DNA of 64,000 bases from Acidimicrobiaceae bacterium (GTDB lineage Bacteria > Actinomycetota > Acidimicrobiia > Acidimicrobiales > UBA8190), in assembly GCA_003151475.1 (NCBI GenBank), contig PLXQ01000069.1, positions 118,919-182,918 of the forward strand, in the 5' to 3' direction. The stretch's first letter is position 1; each line of letters begins with the position of its first letter. Below are positions 46,300-55,440 of the stretch, piece after piece. The position numbers and the translations under genes are program-made. Under the pieces are notes generated by a model, which saw only the letters and a program-made list of their open reading frames with translations, searched no databases and had not been told where the DNA came from.

Positions 46300-46779
46300 C
46301 TATCGCCAAGCGGAGATTTCGAGCAGCATCCCCACCGTTCGATCTATCTGAACGGGATCGAAGATGTCCGAGACATAGGCCGTGGCTCCGGCCCAGATGA
46401 ATTGGGCACGCTCCTTCGGAGTGCCGTCATGGGCCAACACGACGATGGGCGTATCCGGGGCCATGGTCCGCCGTCGGAGGCTGGCCACCAGCGCCTGCGC
46501 TTCGAGATCGGGTAGCCGAGCGTCGATCACCACCATGCGAGGCTTCCAGTCGATGGCCATCTGGGATCCGGCACCGCCACCCTTGGCCACCAGAAGCTTG
46601 ACCTTCGCCCAACGCCACGCCGAGCGGGTGAAGAGGCTTCGATGATCGACGTCCCCGCTGATGTAGAGCACGACCCGCCGTCGACGGCCCTGCGACGGGT
46701 GCCAGACCGGCGCGTCGTCCTGAGGGCGAGAAATGGACTTCCCTCCGTCCAGAACCTGGAGGCTCGGGCGGCCGGACAT
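46300..46779 (-). CDS. receiver-domain-like regulator
   Basis: 159 residues. After a 30-residue basic N-terminus the sequence follows the CheY pattern: RRRVVLYISGDVDHRSLFTR, VVIDARLPDLEAQALV (phospho-acceptor region, with Asp at the expected strand end), TPIVVLAHDGTPKERAQF and GATAYVSDIFDP. No DNA-binding output domain is present, so it is a stand-alone receiver. The conserved acidic pair after strand 1 is only partly kept (GDVD). A 45-residue acidic ORF overlaps its leader closely (TGA then GG then ATG). Confidence 0.75.
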   Translation of the reverse strand: MSGRPSLQVLDGGKSISRPQDDAPVWHPSQGRRRRVVLYISGDVDHRSLFTRSAWRWAKVKLLVAKGGGAGSQMAIDWKPRMVVIDARLPDLEAQALVASLRRRTMAPDTPIVVLAHDGTPKERAQFIWAGATAYVSDIFDPVQIDRTVGMLLEISAWR

Positions 46780-46781
46780 CC

Positions 46782-46919
46782 TCAGGCCGATCGGCGTTGC
46801 TCGTTCGCCCCCGTATCGGTGGCCTGGCCGGCACGAGACCGCTCGGCGAACCAGGATTCCTCCTCATAGAGCCCCTGGTCTGTCTCGCGGGTCTTGGAAA
46901 CCTCACGCAAATCAACCAT
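46782..46919 (-). CDS. 45-residue leader ORF directly upstream of receiver-like gene
   Basis: ATG 46919 to TGA 46782 encodes MVDLREVSKTRETDQGLYEE, then ESWFAERSRAGQATDTGANE and QRRSA. It ends 2 bp before the start of the receiver-like gene, a distance typical of translational coupling. An in-frame GTG two codons upstream could also start it. The ribosome site is weak, and the peptide is hydrophilic and charged without a known motif. Confidence 0.5.
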   Translation of the reverse strand: MVDLREVSKTRETDQGLYEEESWFAERSRAGQATDTGANEQRRSA

Positions 46920-47125
46920 GTCCACCGCGGTCAAGTTAGCGAGGTCAGGTGAACGTAACGCGACAAATGTGCCAACCCCAGACGAATCACTGGTAATTAC
47001 TTCATGTCCTTAGGGCACCGCTCTCACCGGTTGAAGAGTCATACCATTGAGCTTGAGTTCGGAAAATTGTCTCGAAGTCGTCACACGGCGATCGTCTCCG
47101 GCTAATGGCTTAAGGGTGCGTCGCC

Positions 47126-47648
47126 TCACAGGGTGGCAATGAGACCTCCGTCGATCGTGAAGGTACCGGTGACGTTTCCGCCACGATCACTGGCCAGAAA
47201 GAGGATGAGGTCAGCCACCTCGTGGGGCTGGGTGAACCGACGAGTCGCTGTGCCCGAATAGCACTTTCGGCGACGTCCTCGGGTGTGCGACCGCCCGCCC
47301 GGGCGACGGTGACGGCGACGCGGTCTTCTCCGAGCCAAAGATCAGTGGCCACCGGACCGGGGCTCACCGTATTGATGCCCACGCCTCCGGGTCCCACCTC
47401 CTTGGACAGGGACTTAGTTAAATTGGCGAGGCCTGCCTTGGCGGCCAAATAGTCGATGACCGCAGGATCGGGGAAGAAAGGAATTGACGGAACTGACTCC
47501 CGGTTCGTGACAGCTCGACCAATTGATCGGAACGAAGCCGAGCGCCGGCTATGACGTGGGCGCCTTCCTCCACGAGCGCCTGCACGACAGCGAATCCGAT
47601 GCCCTGCTGGCCCCCGTGACAACCACTTTGTCCTTCAGTCCGCTCCAT
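47126..47648 (-). pseudogene. degraded short-chain dehydrogenase/reductase gene
   Basis: Pieces of one SDR lie in three frames on the minus strand. Starting at ATG 47648, one frame gives GLKDKVVVTGAS; the next gives QGIGFAVVQALVEEGAHVIA. The middle of the gene (NNAG and catalytic Ser region) is missing. Then VIDYLAAKAGLANLTKSLSK and VGINTVSPGPVATDL follow, and after another shift the tail PHEVADLILFLASDRGGNVT ending in DGGLIATL at 47126. At least three frameshifts and a large internal deletion make it non-functional. Confidence 0.85.
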
Positions 47649-47974
47649 GCCTACCGACCTCCTCTTTTCAGACGATAAGAGGATGAGCCGAGCCCCGACG
47701 TGAGTCAAACGACTGTCTGAAGACGGCGCTCTCACCCCGCGCCACCGCCTCCGGTGGGCCATCTGAGCATCCGATTGCGTCTTGCCAGTGATCCCCAGAG
47801 CTTCTGGCCGTAGCTCCCGCAACCAGATGACGTCGGAGAAACCGTTGAGGGGTCGGCGCGGCGACGACGGGTTTCGAGTTCACCGTCTTTCGCGTACGCT
47901 CGGGGAATCGACAACTCTGCCGGCCGAGCGCTGCCGAGTTGCGCCGACTAACCGATTGAGGCGGTCGAAGGGCA
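47649..47974. other. gap without recognised gene
   Basis: This 326-bp interval between the decayed SDR and the SRPBCC gene has short overlapping frames on both strands but none with a motif, ribosome site or consistent codon bias. The 3' 60 bp probably carry the promoter of the gene at 47975. Confidence 0.4.
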
Positions 47975-48463
47975 ATGATTAGGGGTGAGGGAACAACGGT
48001 AGCTAGGGGGGTGACCCCCGATGAGGTGTTCGATTTCGTTCTCGATCCGGCGCAGTACACCAAGGCCGATACCAAGATGGTCTGGGTTACCAAGCTCGCG
48101 GACACGCCCGACGGGATGCTGGCCCGCGAAGACGGGAAATTTCTCGGTCGTTTCCCCGGGTCGGTGATCACCCGATATCGATGGGAACGACCCCACCGAA
48201 TCGACGTCACCTTAGAGCACGGGGTCCCTCGGAGACTCCACGCCTGGTTCGAGATCGAAGCCGTTCAAGGTGGAACACGCATTCGCCATGTCGAGGAACT
48301 CGATCTGGGCCACGGTCCGCTCGGATGGCTGCACGACGCCATGGCCGGCAAGTGGTTCGCCCGGTCGGTCGACACCGAGGTGGCCGAAATCGGCAGGCTT
48401 CTGGAGGCGGGCGAACGTGGCCGCGGTGTGGCAGGAGCGCATGAGCGGGGGGCCGAGGAGTAG
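47975..48463 (+). CDS. SRPBCC-family protein
   Basis: 162 residues. The START-like fold pattern includes TTVARGVTPDEVFDFVLDPA, KMVWVTKLADTPDG, RFPGSVITRYRWERPHRI and the final helix KWFARSVDTEVAEIGRLLEA. These proteins bind small hydrophobic ligands or act as cyclases. The start is ATG 47975; no clear ribosome site is seen, and the next plus-strand gene is 228 bp away. Ligand unknown. Confidence 0.78.
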   Translation: MIRGEGTTVARGVTPDEVFDFVLDPAQYTKADTKMVWVTKLADTPDGMLAREDGKFLGRFPGSVITRYRWERPHRIDVTLEHGVPRRLHAWFEIEAVQGGTRIRHVEELDLGHGPLGWLHDAMAGKWFARSVDTEVAEIGRLLEAGERGRGVAGAHERGAEE

Positions 48464-48691
48464 CCTTGATGCCGGATCCCACTACTGCGTGACCCCGGCC
48501 GGGATTTCGGGCCCGGTATTCGCTGTGTGACCGGTAAGTGTGAAGCGGAGTCGGCCGACGGCTCGGATGGCACACCGCCGACGCCGCGACACAACCGGCA
48601 TTATGAATACTCATCGGGGGCGACTGCGTGGTACCGGCTTACGCCTCAGGTGTAGCTTTCCTCCTGGTACGACTCGACCAGGAGGATCACG

Positions 48692-49057
48692 ATGCCCGGC
48701 GCCGCTGTCCCCCGCTTCGACACCGTGACGATCGATTGCCCAGAGCCCGCTGCGCTGGCCGTCTTCTACGGGGAGCTGCTCGAGTGGCCTGTGCCACCGG
48801 GTGACAGTGACTTCGTAGCGCTGGACCCGCCCGGCGGCGGTACGGCTATCACTTTCCAGCGGGCCGCTGATTTCGTGGCCCCGACGTGGCCCGACGCCAC
48901 CGTGCAGCAACAGCTGCACCTCGACCTCGCCGTGGACGATCTGGATGCCGCCCACGAGCGGGCGATAGCCCTGGGTGCCCGCCACCTCGACACCCAGGAG
49001 AAGTTCCGGGTGTACGCCGACCCGGTCGGTCACACGTTCTGCCTCTGCTCCTGGTGA
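48692..49057 (+). CDS. VOC-superfamily (glyoxalase-like) protein
   Basis: 121 residues, strong ribosome site (AGGAGGATCACG before ATG). It shows one VOC module: VPRFDTVTIDCPEPAALAVF, YGELLEWPV, then HLDLAVDDLDAAHERAIALG and the C-terminal YADPVGHTFCLCSW. The family includes glyoxalases, dioxygenases and drug-binding proteins, many dimerising to build a metal site. Metal ligands here could be His in LHLDLAV and Glu/Asp in the tail. Specific activity unknown. Confidence 0.85.
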   Translation: MPGAAVPRFDTVTIDCPEPAALAVFYGELLEWPVPPGDSDFVALDPPGGGTAITFQRAADFVAPTWPDATVQQQLHLDLAVDDLDAAHERAIALGARHLDTQEKFRVYADPVGHTFCLCSW

Positions 49058-49659
49058 CGTCCCGCCCATCTGGGTACCATGAGTCGACTAAACGCCTGTC
49101 CTGCGCTCCGGTACGACGCGAGCGCCACGTCGAAGCTTCGCCCACACCGATTAGTCCGAAAGCCCTGGGGCGATGGCAAGCGCTTCGTCGGCAACTCGGC
49201 GGTGGGTAATCGCTGCGGATAACGCTTCTCCACTTGCTTCACCCGCCAGAGCTGCGGCACCAAGCACTTCATCGTCGGACGGCTCCTGGCCGATGAGATG
49301 AACGTTTGGGCCTCATGGTGGCGTAGGGATCAGCGAAGTGGCGACATTCGGTCATTGTGGAAATCGTGAAGACAGTTCAGAGCAATGTGGACACTGTTCC
49401 TTTCGTGGCCAATGCGACAGATGTGCTGTGCCGAGGCACACAACGACGATCGTACTTTCGTCGCACAGATGCATCGCAGGTGGACCAAAAGGGCAGTGGC
49501 AAAAGAAATTAATTGGCGGCGATAACGCTGTCGCATCTCGCTCTGTAGGCACCACTCCGGACCAACTTCTTGTGTCTTGTTCATCGTTCTCGGAAATGGT
49601 TGTCGTCAACGGAGAGAGATGTAAGCGTAATTGCCAAGTTTTTTGGGTAGATACCCCTC
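49058..49659. other. gap of lower GC content without recognised gene
   Basis: About 600 bp between the VOC gene and the secreted CAP-like gene. Stretches around 49500-49660 are unusually AT-rich (AAATTAATTGG, TTTTTTGGG). No frame shows a motif or ribosome site; small frames on both strands look like noise. The 3' end contains the -10-like element at 49648. Confidence 0.4.
49648..49653 (+). promoter_or_regulatory. -10-like element for leaderless CAP/IPT protein transcript
   Basis: TAGATA is followed after six bases by ATG 49660, and no ribosome-binding sequence fits between them. This matches the geometry of leaderless actinobacterial promoters. A TTGCCA at 49631 is too near to be a good -35 element. 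Confidence 0.4.
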
Positions 49660-51369
49660 ATGCTAAGTCGAACCGTGAAAATCCTCTTTGGAATAGCCGT
49701 CCTTGTCGTTGGGCTTCTCGGAGGTGCATTGGCGCGCCAGACGTCCATGGCTTCCGCTCATGTCCGGACGTCTCCTCTCCTGGCACCGCCCAAGGTGTCC
49801 CACTCGTCACGCGCCGGTGTCGCGGCTGCTTCAGGAGTTGTTCCACCAACGAATCCAACGAAGAGTCTTCCGCCGAGTCCGAATTTCACCGACAACGGCG
49901 CTTGTGCCTACAGCGCACTGGACGATTCTCCGGCGTGCAACAATGCCGCGCTACAAGCCATCAACAAGGCTCGTGCGTCCTTGGAGAGCACGGCACCGGC
50001 GTCCTTCAACATGAGCGCGTTCGAAGCCATGACCGTTCCCCAGCAGCTCTTCGTGGTGACGAATGTCGAGCGAACCGACCGCGCCCTTTCTCCTATCGCG
50101 GGGCTCACCACGCAGCTCGACAATGTTGCCCAGACGGGGGCTGGTAGCAGTACTGACCCCACCCTCTCCGCCTCCGCCTTGACAGGAGGAGCGCGTGTTA
50201 CCTCGTGGGGATCCCTCTGGGCCGGTGGGACCTCGAATGCCCTCGGTTCTGACTACTACTGGATGTATGACGATGGCTACAGTTCGCCCAACGCATCGTG
50301 CACCACGTCCACTCCGCAATCATGCTGGGGCCATCGCGATCAGATCCTCGGCACGTTCTCCTCTTCGGGTTCTTGCTTTGGATCGAATGGGTCCGAGCAA
50401 TACATGGGAGCCGGGTACACGACGAACCCTTCATCGTACGGTCCGTCGTTCACCGAGATCTTCGTTGGCGCATGTGGGCCGGCCCCGACCGACGTGGTGT
50501 TCACCTGGGCACAGGCTCAGCAGCTGCTCGGTACGCGTCTAACGCCGAGCTTTGCCGCTGTGTCGCCCAGCACCGGGCCCGTGGCTGGCGGCACCTCGGT
50601 GACGATCAGTGGAGCCAATTTCACCGGAACCACTGCGGTGAGCTTTGGCTCGGCTCCGGCGGCGTCGTTCACGGTCAACAGCGCATCCTCGATCAGAGCG
50701 ACGTCCCCTTCCCACGCCGCAGGAACTGTCGACATCACCGTCACGGGTCCGAGCGGGACCTCAGCCTTGATGGGCGCCGACAAATTCACGTTCGCAACCG
50801 CCTCACCCCCGGACTTCACTCTCGGCGTGGCACCGCCATCACAAAGTGCGACCGTCGGTAGTGCGGTGGTCTATGTCGTCACGCTCTATGCGTTGAACGG
50901 GGACACCAGTCCGGTGACCCTATCGATGAATGGAGCCCCGGCGGGTACCACCTTCAGCTCGAGCACCCCGGCATGGACTTCCGGCGAGGCCACATCCACA
51001 ATGAAGGTCGCCGCCTCAGCGGCGGTCGGCACCTACGCCATGACAATCAAGGGGACAGATGCATCGGGACGAACCCATTCCACGTCGGCCGCGCTGACGG
51101 TCACCAGCGCGCTGAAAGGTACCGCCAACATCACTGGTTCTGTGTACTCAGCCGGCGCCTATGTGAGCGGTGCCACGGTGACGGTTCTTCAGAACGGAGC
51201 GGCGGTCACCGCGACCTCAACCAACTCTGTTGGGGCGTTCACCATAACCGGATTGACCCAGGGTAGTTACGCGCTGACTGTTTCCGCCCCCGGCTACGTC
51301 AGTAACACTGTCTCGGTCACCGTGTTCAACGGCAATTGGACGAAGGTCGGTATCGCGCTGATCCACTGA
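49660..51369 (+). CDS. secreted multidomain protein: CAP-like, IPT/TIG and carboxypeptidase-regulatory-like domains
   Basis: 569 residues. Signal peptide or anchor at 5-25 (VKILFGIAVLVVGLLGGALA). Residues about 85-285 resemble a CAP/SCP-type domain: ALQAINKARASLESTAPASF, FVVTNVERTDRALSPIAGLT and SCWGHRDQILG. Residues about 295-375 form an IPT/TIG domain (AVSPSTGPVAGGTSVTISGA), then an Ig-like module (SPVTLSMNGAPAGTT) and a C-terminal carboxypeptidase-regulatory-like fold (ITGSVYSAGAYVSGATVTVL). It is extracellular and probably binds cell wall or polymer. It contains several Cys in the CAP part (possible disulfides). A leaderless start is likely. Confidence 0.78.
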   Translation: MLSRTVKILFGIAVLVVGLLGGALARQTSMASAHVRTSPLLAPPKVSHSSRAGVAAASGVVPPTNPTKSLPPSPNFTDNGACAYSALDDSPACNNAALQAINKARASLESTAPASFNMSAFEAMTVPQQLFVVTNVERTDRALSPIAGLTTQLDNVAQTGAGSSTDPTLSASALTGGARVTSWGSLWAGGTSNALGSDYYWMYDDGYSSPNASCTTSTPQSCWGHRDQILGTFSSSGSCFGSNGSEQYMGAGYTTNPSSYGPSFTEIFVGACGPAPTDVVFTWAQAQQLLGTRLTPSFAAVSPSTGPVAGGTSVTISGANFTGTTAVSFGSAPAASFTVNSASSIRATSPSHAAGTVDITVTGPSGTSALMGADKFTFATASPPDFTLGVAPPSQSATVGSAVVYVVTLYALNGDTSPVTLSMNGAPAGTTFSSSTPAWTSGEATSTMKVAASAAVGTYAMTIKGTDASGRTHSTSAALTVTSALKGTANITGSVYSAGAYVSGATVTVLQNGAAVTATSTNSVGAFTITGLTQGSYALTVSAPGYVSNTVSVTVFNGNWTKVGIALIH

Positions 51370-51695
51370 GGAAGCGTCGAAGACGTCACGGCGCGAACTC
51401 CCGTGCTTGCCCCGCGACCCCGTCGAGTGGGGAACTGCGGTTAATCATCCGGTCGACGCCGGGGATCGCGTTGTCGTGAGTTCTACCGCTCGGGAATGCC
51501 GGTGATACCCCGGGATGTCAAGCCGCTCGGTTGATAGCGGCGGCGCCACCCCTTTACTGTTCAACATTGTTCAGTGCCGTCGATCCCGTGCTGTCGTATT
51601 CGAGGCACCTCGGCCGGGAGGTCCTGGAACGTCACTAATTGCAGCAGTCTTGGTGATCACAAGTGGCCGTCAGGTGACCCCGGTTGCGCCAGACA
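51370..51695. other. gap between convergent genes, nothing recognised
   Basis: 326 bp between two convergent secreted-protein genes. No ORF with a motif is seen. Direct repeats of GTTCA around CTGTTCAACATTGTTCAG and a few short inverted repeats are present, but no clear terminator with a T-run. Confidence 0.35.
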
Positions 51696-53033
51696 TCAAG
51701 GCGCTGTGCACGCGAGCGCCGCTCCATTCGAGTAGTAGCCCGTCGGCTGGTGCCAGCTCGGACATGTCGTCGAGCTGATCACGTAGGAAGATGCGAGCGC
51801 ATATGAACCATCCGTGGGATTGAGATAGCTCGGCGGCGAGACGAGGGCCAGACGCGGGTCCCAGGTGTAGAACTTTCCGTACCCGGTGTGGTTAGCGCTA
51901 CTGGTGGGCACTCCATTCGCGTCGGCTGTCAACGTATTACCACCGATCCCACCACGAGCCTCTTGCTGAATCGAGCCGTAGAGCACGACCTGGTCCATAT
52001 TGGGACCGGCCGTTTTGTTGTTGGCCACAAAGGACTGGTTCAAAGCCAGGATCGAGGCGTCGATCACGATGTTTCCTTGCGTGACATCGTTCTGGCTCAC
52101 ATAGGGATTGTTGTCGGGCGTGCACATGGGCGCAGCCTCGAGACCCATCGTCGGACTGATCGTGGCCTTGCCCACCGAGCCCGCGTTTCCGCAGAACGGG
52201 AACGAGTCGCCGGTATTCGCGGGGTCGATAGGGTGATTGATCTCGACGAACTGCTGAGCGACCAGTCCGAGCACATCGTTGATGTGCCCGGAACCAGCCG
52301 TGTTGTATTGGCAGGCAGACTCTTGCTGCGAACCTCCGAAGACCGGATCGCTGGGATTGGTTGCTACCCAGTGGACGCAGTCGTCGTAGGTCAGATTGCC
52401 ATCTATGACTACGTTGTTGCTCGACCCGATGGTGAGCAGTCCGGAGAGATGGCCTTTGACGAAGGCGTCGCCTTCCTGGTCGGGACTGGCCGTCTGACCG
52501 TAGTAGCAGCCGCTGCACGACGGGAGAGTCTGCGCGTACTGCCCACCGTCCGATGGATAGAGCTTTCCACTGTCGTCGAACGGGTTGGCGCCGGTCTGCT
52601 TGTTGGCGCTCGAGGCAGTTTGCACGAAGACGACTCCGTTGGCGGGGAGTGCTCCCGTGGTACCGGTCCAGGTCGAACCCGATGCAGCCGGGTTGGGGCA
52701 GTTCGTCCCCGGGCTGGGACTGGCCGGCGTATCGGGGCTGATGACATTCATTTGGTTACCCACCAGGGTGATCTGCGTGGGCCCTTGGTACAGGCACCCA
52801 CCCGCGGCCGCGATCGTCTGGAGCGCCGTGTTGTCGACCGGAGACTGTTCAACGGCGTTGGCGTCGGTGCTACTGGCGCTGGATATGCCGACGGCGTTAC
52901 TGCAGCTGTACGTCCCCGAGTCGGTGTAGAGGCAGCTGGCTGGGCTGGACACGCCTCGTGGTCGTCGTCGCGGCAGTACTGCCCGGTGTGGGTGAGACCT
53001 TCGCTGTTCGTTCGGATCCACGTTCGAACTTAC
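51696..53033 (-). CDS. Ser/Thr/Asn-rich extracellular-type protein, probably 5'-truncated
   Basis: From GTG 53033 about 445 residues are open; GTG 52952 is a second option. The mature-looking part has many Cys-containing loops (SCLYTDSGTYSCSNAVGIS, TLPSCSGCYYGQTASPDQEG, SFPFCGNAGSVGKATIS) and ends CTAP. It resembles secreted or pilus-associated proteins of actinobacteria in composition, but there is no signal peptide. The first 30 residues from 53033 are Arg/Pro-rich and look like a shadow of other frames, so the original 5' end seems lost. It lies 55 bp downstream of a membrane-anchored gene in a sigma-factor operon. Confidence 0.55.
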   Translation of the reverse strand, partial: VSSNVDPNEQRRSHPHRAVLPRRRPRGVSSPASCLYTDSGTYSCSNAVGISSASSTDANAVEQSPVDNTALQTIAAAGGCLYQGPTQITLVGNQMNVISPDTPASPSPGTNCPNPAASGSTWTGTTGALPANGVVFVQTASSANKQTGANPFDDSGKLYPSDGGQYAQTLPSCSGCYYGQTASPDQEGDAFVKGHLSGLLTIGSSNNVVIDGNLTYDDCVHWVATNPSDPVFGGSQQESACQYNTAGSGHINDVLGLVAQQFVEINHPIDPANTGDSFPFCGNAGSVGKATISPTMGLEAAPMCTPDNNPYVSQNDVTQGNIVIDASILALNQSFVANNKTAGPNMDQVVLYGSIQQEARGGIGGNTLTADANGVPTSSANHTGYGKFYTWDPRLALVSPPSYLNPTDGSYALASSYVISSTTCPSWHQPTGYYSNGAALACTAP

Positions 53034-53088
53034 TCCGGGCTGGAAGACGGCCAGTGGTGGGATCGTGAGGGATCGGGCTGTCCAGGTG

Positions 53089-53943
53089 TCATTGCCCGTT
53101 GATCGGTGGACCGCTTCCTGTCGTTGAGCAGTCCAGCGAGAGGGACGAGAGCGGGACCGTGAGAGCATTCGGTCCGCTGGCATCACCAACAATGAAGGTC
53201 CCAATGACCGTCGTGCCATTACTCTCGTAGACGGGGATGGAGATATTTCGGTTTTGTGATGCTTTGTCCCAATCGAGGGCCTGTGCTGGCGACTCGATGT
53301 CACCACCGGCCGCACAGTTGATTTCAGCTGCTTTCACATAGCCTTGGGTCTTGCCTTGATCGACAACGACGGCGATGAGATCCGGGGTGCCATTCTTGTT
53401 CTGCACTCCGTAGCTTTCGCCGCTCGCATTGATCCCCCAGGGGGTCGTGACTCGGTTCACATACATGGCTTGCAACATCCACGAGGCGTTCGCGCTGGTG
53501 TCGATAGTCACGGTGTGCTCGCTGGGACTGAGCGGCACGACCTCGCTGGCCTGTCGAGCGGCCGGTGGTGGGTGGCTGAGGTCGGCCGCGTCGCAACTCA
53601 CACTGGATCCGTTGGGAAAGTCGAATGTGCCGACCGTGAGACACGTCAACGTGAGTGAAAGATCGGTAGCCCTCGCGGGTGGGGGGCCGATGTCGATCGT
53701 TGCGGATCCGGTTCGGGTCACGGTAACGATGCTGCCGAGGGGTGTGTCGATTGGCGCGCCGGGCGGGGAAAACACACCGGCCGCCAGCGCTACTCCACCG
53801 GCAACGAGAGTCGAACCGACGAACATGCCGGCTCCCAGACGCCACCGCCAACGACGTCGGACGCGAGGAGTGTCCTCGACAGTCGCGACCAACACCTCTC
53901 GCAGTGCTGCGGTGAAGACCGGGTCCATCTCCAGCGTGCTCAT
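53089..53943 (-). CDS. membrane-anchored protein coupled to ECF sigma factor gene
   Basis: 284 residues. A short cytoplasmic N-terminus (MSTLEMDPVFTAALREVLVA, then RVRRRWRWR) precedes one transmembrane helix (about 36-56, FVGSTLVAGGVALAAGVFSP). An extracellular beta-rich part follows with several Cys pairs. The layout (sigma factor gene, overlapping ATGA start, single-TM protein) suggests an anti-sigma factor, but the zinc-finger or helical anti-sigma domain is not recognised and the cytoplasmic part is short. A sigma-controlled surface protein is an alternative. Confidence 0.7.
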   Translation of the reverse strand: MSTLEMDPVFTAALREVLVATVEDTPRVRRRWRWRLGAGMFVGSTLVAGGVALAAGVFSPPGAPIDTPLGSIVTVTRTGSATIDIGPPPARATDLSLTLTCLTVGTFDFPNGSSVSCDAADLSHPPPAARQASEVVPLSPSEHTVTIDTSANASWMLQAMYVNRVTTPWGINASGESYGVQNKNGTPDLIAVVVDQGKTQGYVKAAEINCAAGGDIESPAQALDWDKASQNRNISIPVYESNGTTVIGTFIVGDASGPNALTVPLSSLSLDCSTTGSGPPINGQ

Positions 53944-54554
53944 CGAGTCTCCTCCTTCGTCGTATTGTCGCAGTCTCCGGCCAGCGATGCTCCCAACGCC
54001 GTAGCCATGCGGGTTCGGGCGCGGTGAAGGCGCGTGCGTGCTGCGCCGTCGGAGATGCCAAGGGCGACTGCCGCTTCGGCAGGCGAATAGTGTTCAAGCA
54101 TAGTGAGCGCGAGAAGCGCAGCATCCGAGGTCGCAAGGGCACTAAGCGCTTGTCGCACCTGTGCGGCGATGCGCTCCTCTTCGATCCGCCCCACCGCGAT
54201 ATCTGCCGCGCTGCTTGCGGCTTCTGCACGGGGGAGGGTACCGATGAGCGCTCGATGACGGCGAAGACCGCGCACGAGATTTCGCGCCAGATTCGTGGCC
54301 GTGACAAGGAGCCAGGGCAGTACCGAGCCGTCGACCACCCGTACGGACCTCCGACGGCGCCAGAGCTCGAGGAAGGCTGCGGCGGTGACGTCTTCCGCGT
54401 CGTGCACGTTCGCGGTCATTCGAAGAGCGTGACGGTAGACACGGTCGCGGTGGCGATCGAAGATAGCGACAAAAGCATCGCCGTCACCGCTGAGCGCTGC
54501 ATCCCAGGCCCCAGGTTCGTCCCTAGACGATCTCACCCCTTGTACTGTCCGCAC
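53940..54554 (-). CDS. ECF-type RNA polymerase sigma factor
   Basis: 204 residues (from GTG 54554; GTG 54536 is a second option). Region 2 reads AFVAIFDRHRDRVYRHALRM and VHDAEDVTAAAFLELWRRRR; region 4 is LTMLEHYSPAEAAVALGISD then GAARTRLHRARTRM. ECF factors direct transcription of small stress or surface regulons and are usually held by a co-encoded anti-sigma protein, here perhaps the overlapping membrane-anchored gene. An inverted repeat AGAAACGAGTGTTTCT at 54603-54618 lies about 50 bp upstream. Confidence 0.88.
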   Translation of the reverse strand: MRTVQGVRSSRDEPGAWDAALSGDGDAFVAIFDRHRDRVYRHALRMTANVHDAEDVTAAAFLELWRRRRSVRVVDGSVLPWLLVTATNLARNLVRGLRRHRALIGTLPRAEAASSAADIAVGRIEEERIAAQVRQALSALATSDAALLALTMLEHYSPAEAAVALGISDGAARTRLHRARTRMATALGASLAGDCDNTTKEETR

Positions 54555-54602
54555 TGGAGCCAGCGTTACACGAATTTAAGAATCGGACAGGATGGTTGCT
54601 GT

Positions 54603-54618
54603 AGAAACGAGTGTTTCT
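54603..54618. promoter_or_regulatory. inverted repeat upstream of ECF sigma gene
   Basis: AGAAACGAGTGTTTCT has perfect 6-bp arms (AGAAAC / GTTTCT) around a 4-bp spacer. It is about 50 bp upstream of the sigma gene start on the minus strand, in the right place for an operator or a self-regulated promoter element. Confidence 0.35.
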
Positions 54619-55011
54619 GAAGTCCTGCCGGTGGAATGGCGGCGGTGCTTTCGAGAGGCGCAGGCCAACGTCTGACACAAACCTGGCACAACGAGGGGGT
54701 GCTCTGAACCGTCGCCGTCGGAGCACAGTCACGTCCCACGGCGCGGATCAGGCCGACGCGGATTCGATCAACCTCCGAGTCTCCCGGCTTCGGAGTGATG
54801 CCCAATGAGCTCGACTGAGAGCTTCCCTGATAAGGCCGCTCGACGGAGCAGATTGGGTGCTACGGCAAAGTCTGTCGACCTCTTGATCCGTAGTCGCGAG
54901 TCAGCTGTGCGTTGAGTTCGGTGAGATCCAGTTGGAGTAGGCCAGCTCGCATGATCGTCCGGTCACGTTGGTTTGAATCAGCCTGAGTGTGGCGATCTGG
55001 TTTGCCAAGTC

Positions 55012-55047
55012 GATTGCCGAGGATGGTCGGATTGCCGAGGATGGTCG
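55012..55047. repeat. 18-bp perfect tandem duplication
   Basis: GATTGCCGAGGATGGTCG occurs twice in direct succession (55012-55029, 55030-55047) in a long noncoding stretch. It resembles the 14- to 22-bp duplications elsewhere in this window. Confidence 0.85.
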
Positions 55048-55440
55048 TTGACTCGACTTGGATCGGCGCTCCTTGTCCGGCGTGGGGGTTCACATCGGTG
55101 AGCCGACGTCTCCGATCTCCTACTGGCGGGTCGGGCCATGGAAATGAGCCGGCGGATAAAGGATGTCGTCTTAGTGAACCGGCACTGGAAGATCGGATGA
55201 ACACATAGGTGTAAATGTGCCGCCCATCCTTGTCCAGGTAAAGGGCATCGACCTTCCGTATAGGGGACGTCAGCGAACTAGGACGGCAGGCAGGTTGGAC
55301 CCGTGCGCATCGCCGGGCGTCTGGGGCCAATGTTGGGTAGATGTCGTGCTTGGGCCACGATCCGCCGGTTGACCTAGTCAGATATGACAATGGTGATGGC
55401 CCATCAGTCGCCCCACGATGTACGAATGGGAGGAGGCGAG

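Larger units (their letters stand above)
54555..55440. other. long gap between sigma operon and FG-GAP gene
   Basis: 886 bp with no gene I can support. It contains the inverted repeat at 54603-54618 and a tandem duplication at 55012-55047. A long minus-strand frame (54860-55570) has no motif, is compositionally odd and overlaps the next gene. The last 60 bp contain a good ribosome site (GGGAGGAGGCGAG) for the FG-GAP gene. Confidence 0.4.
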
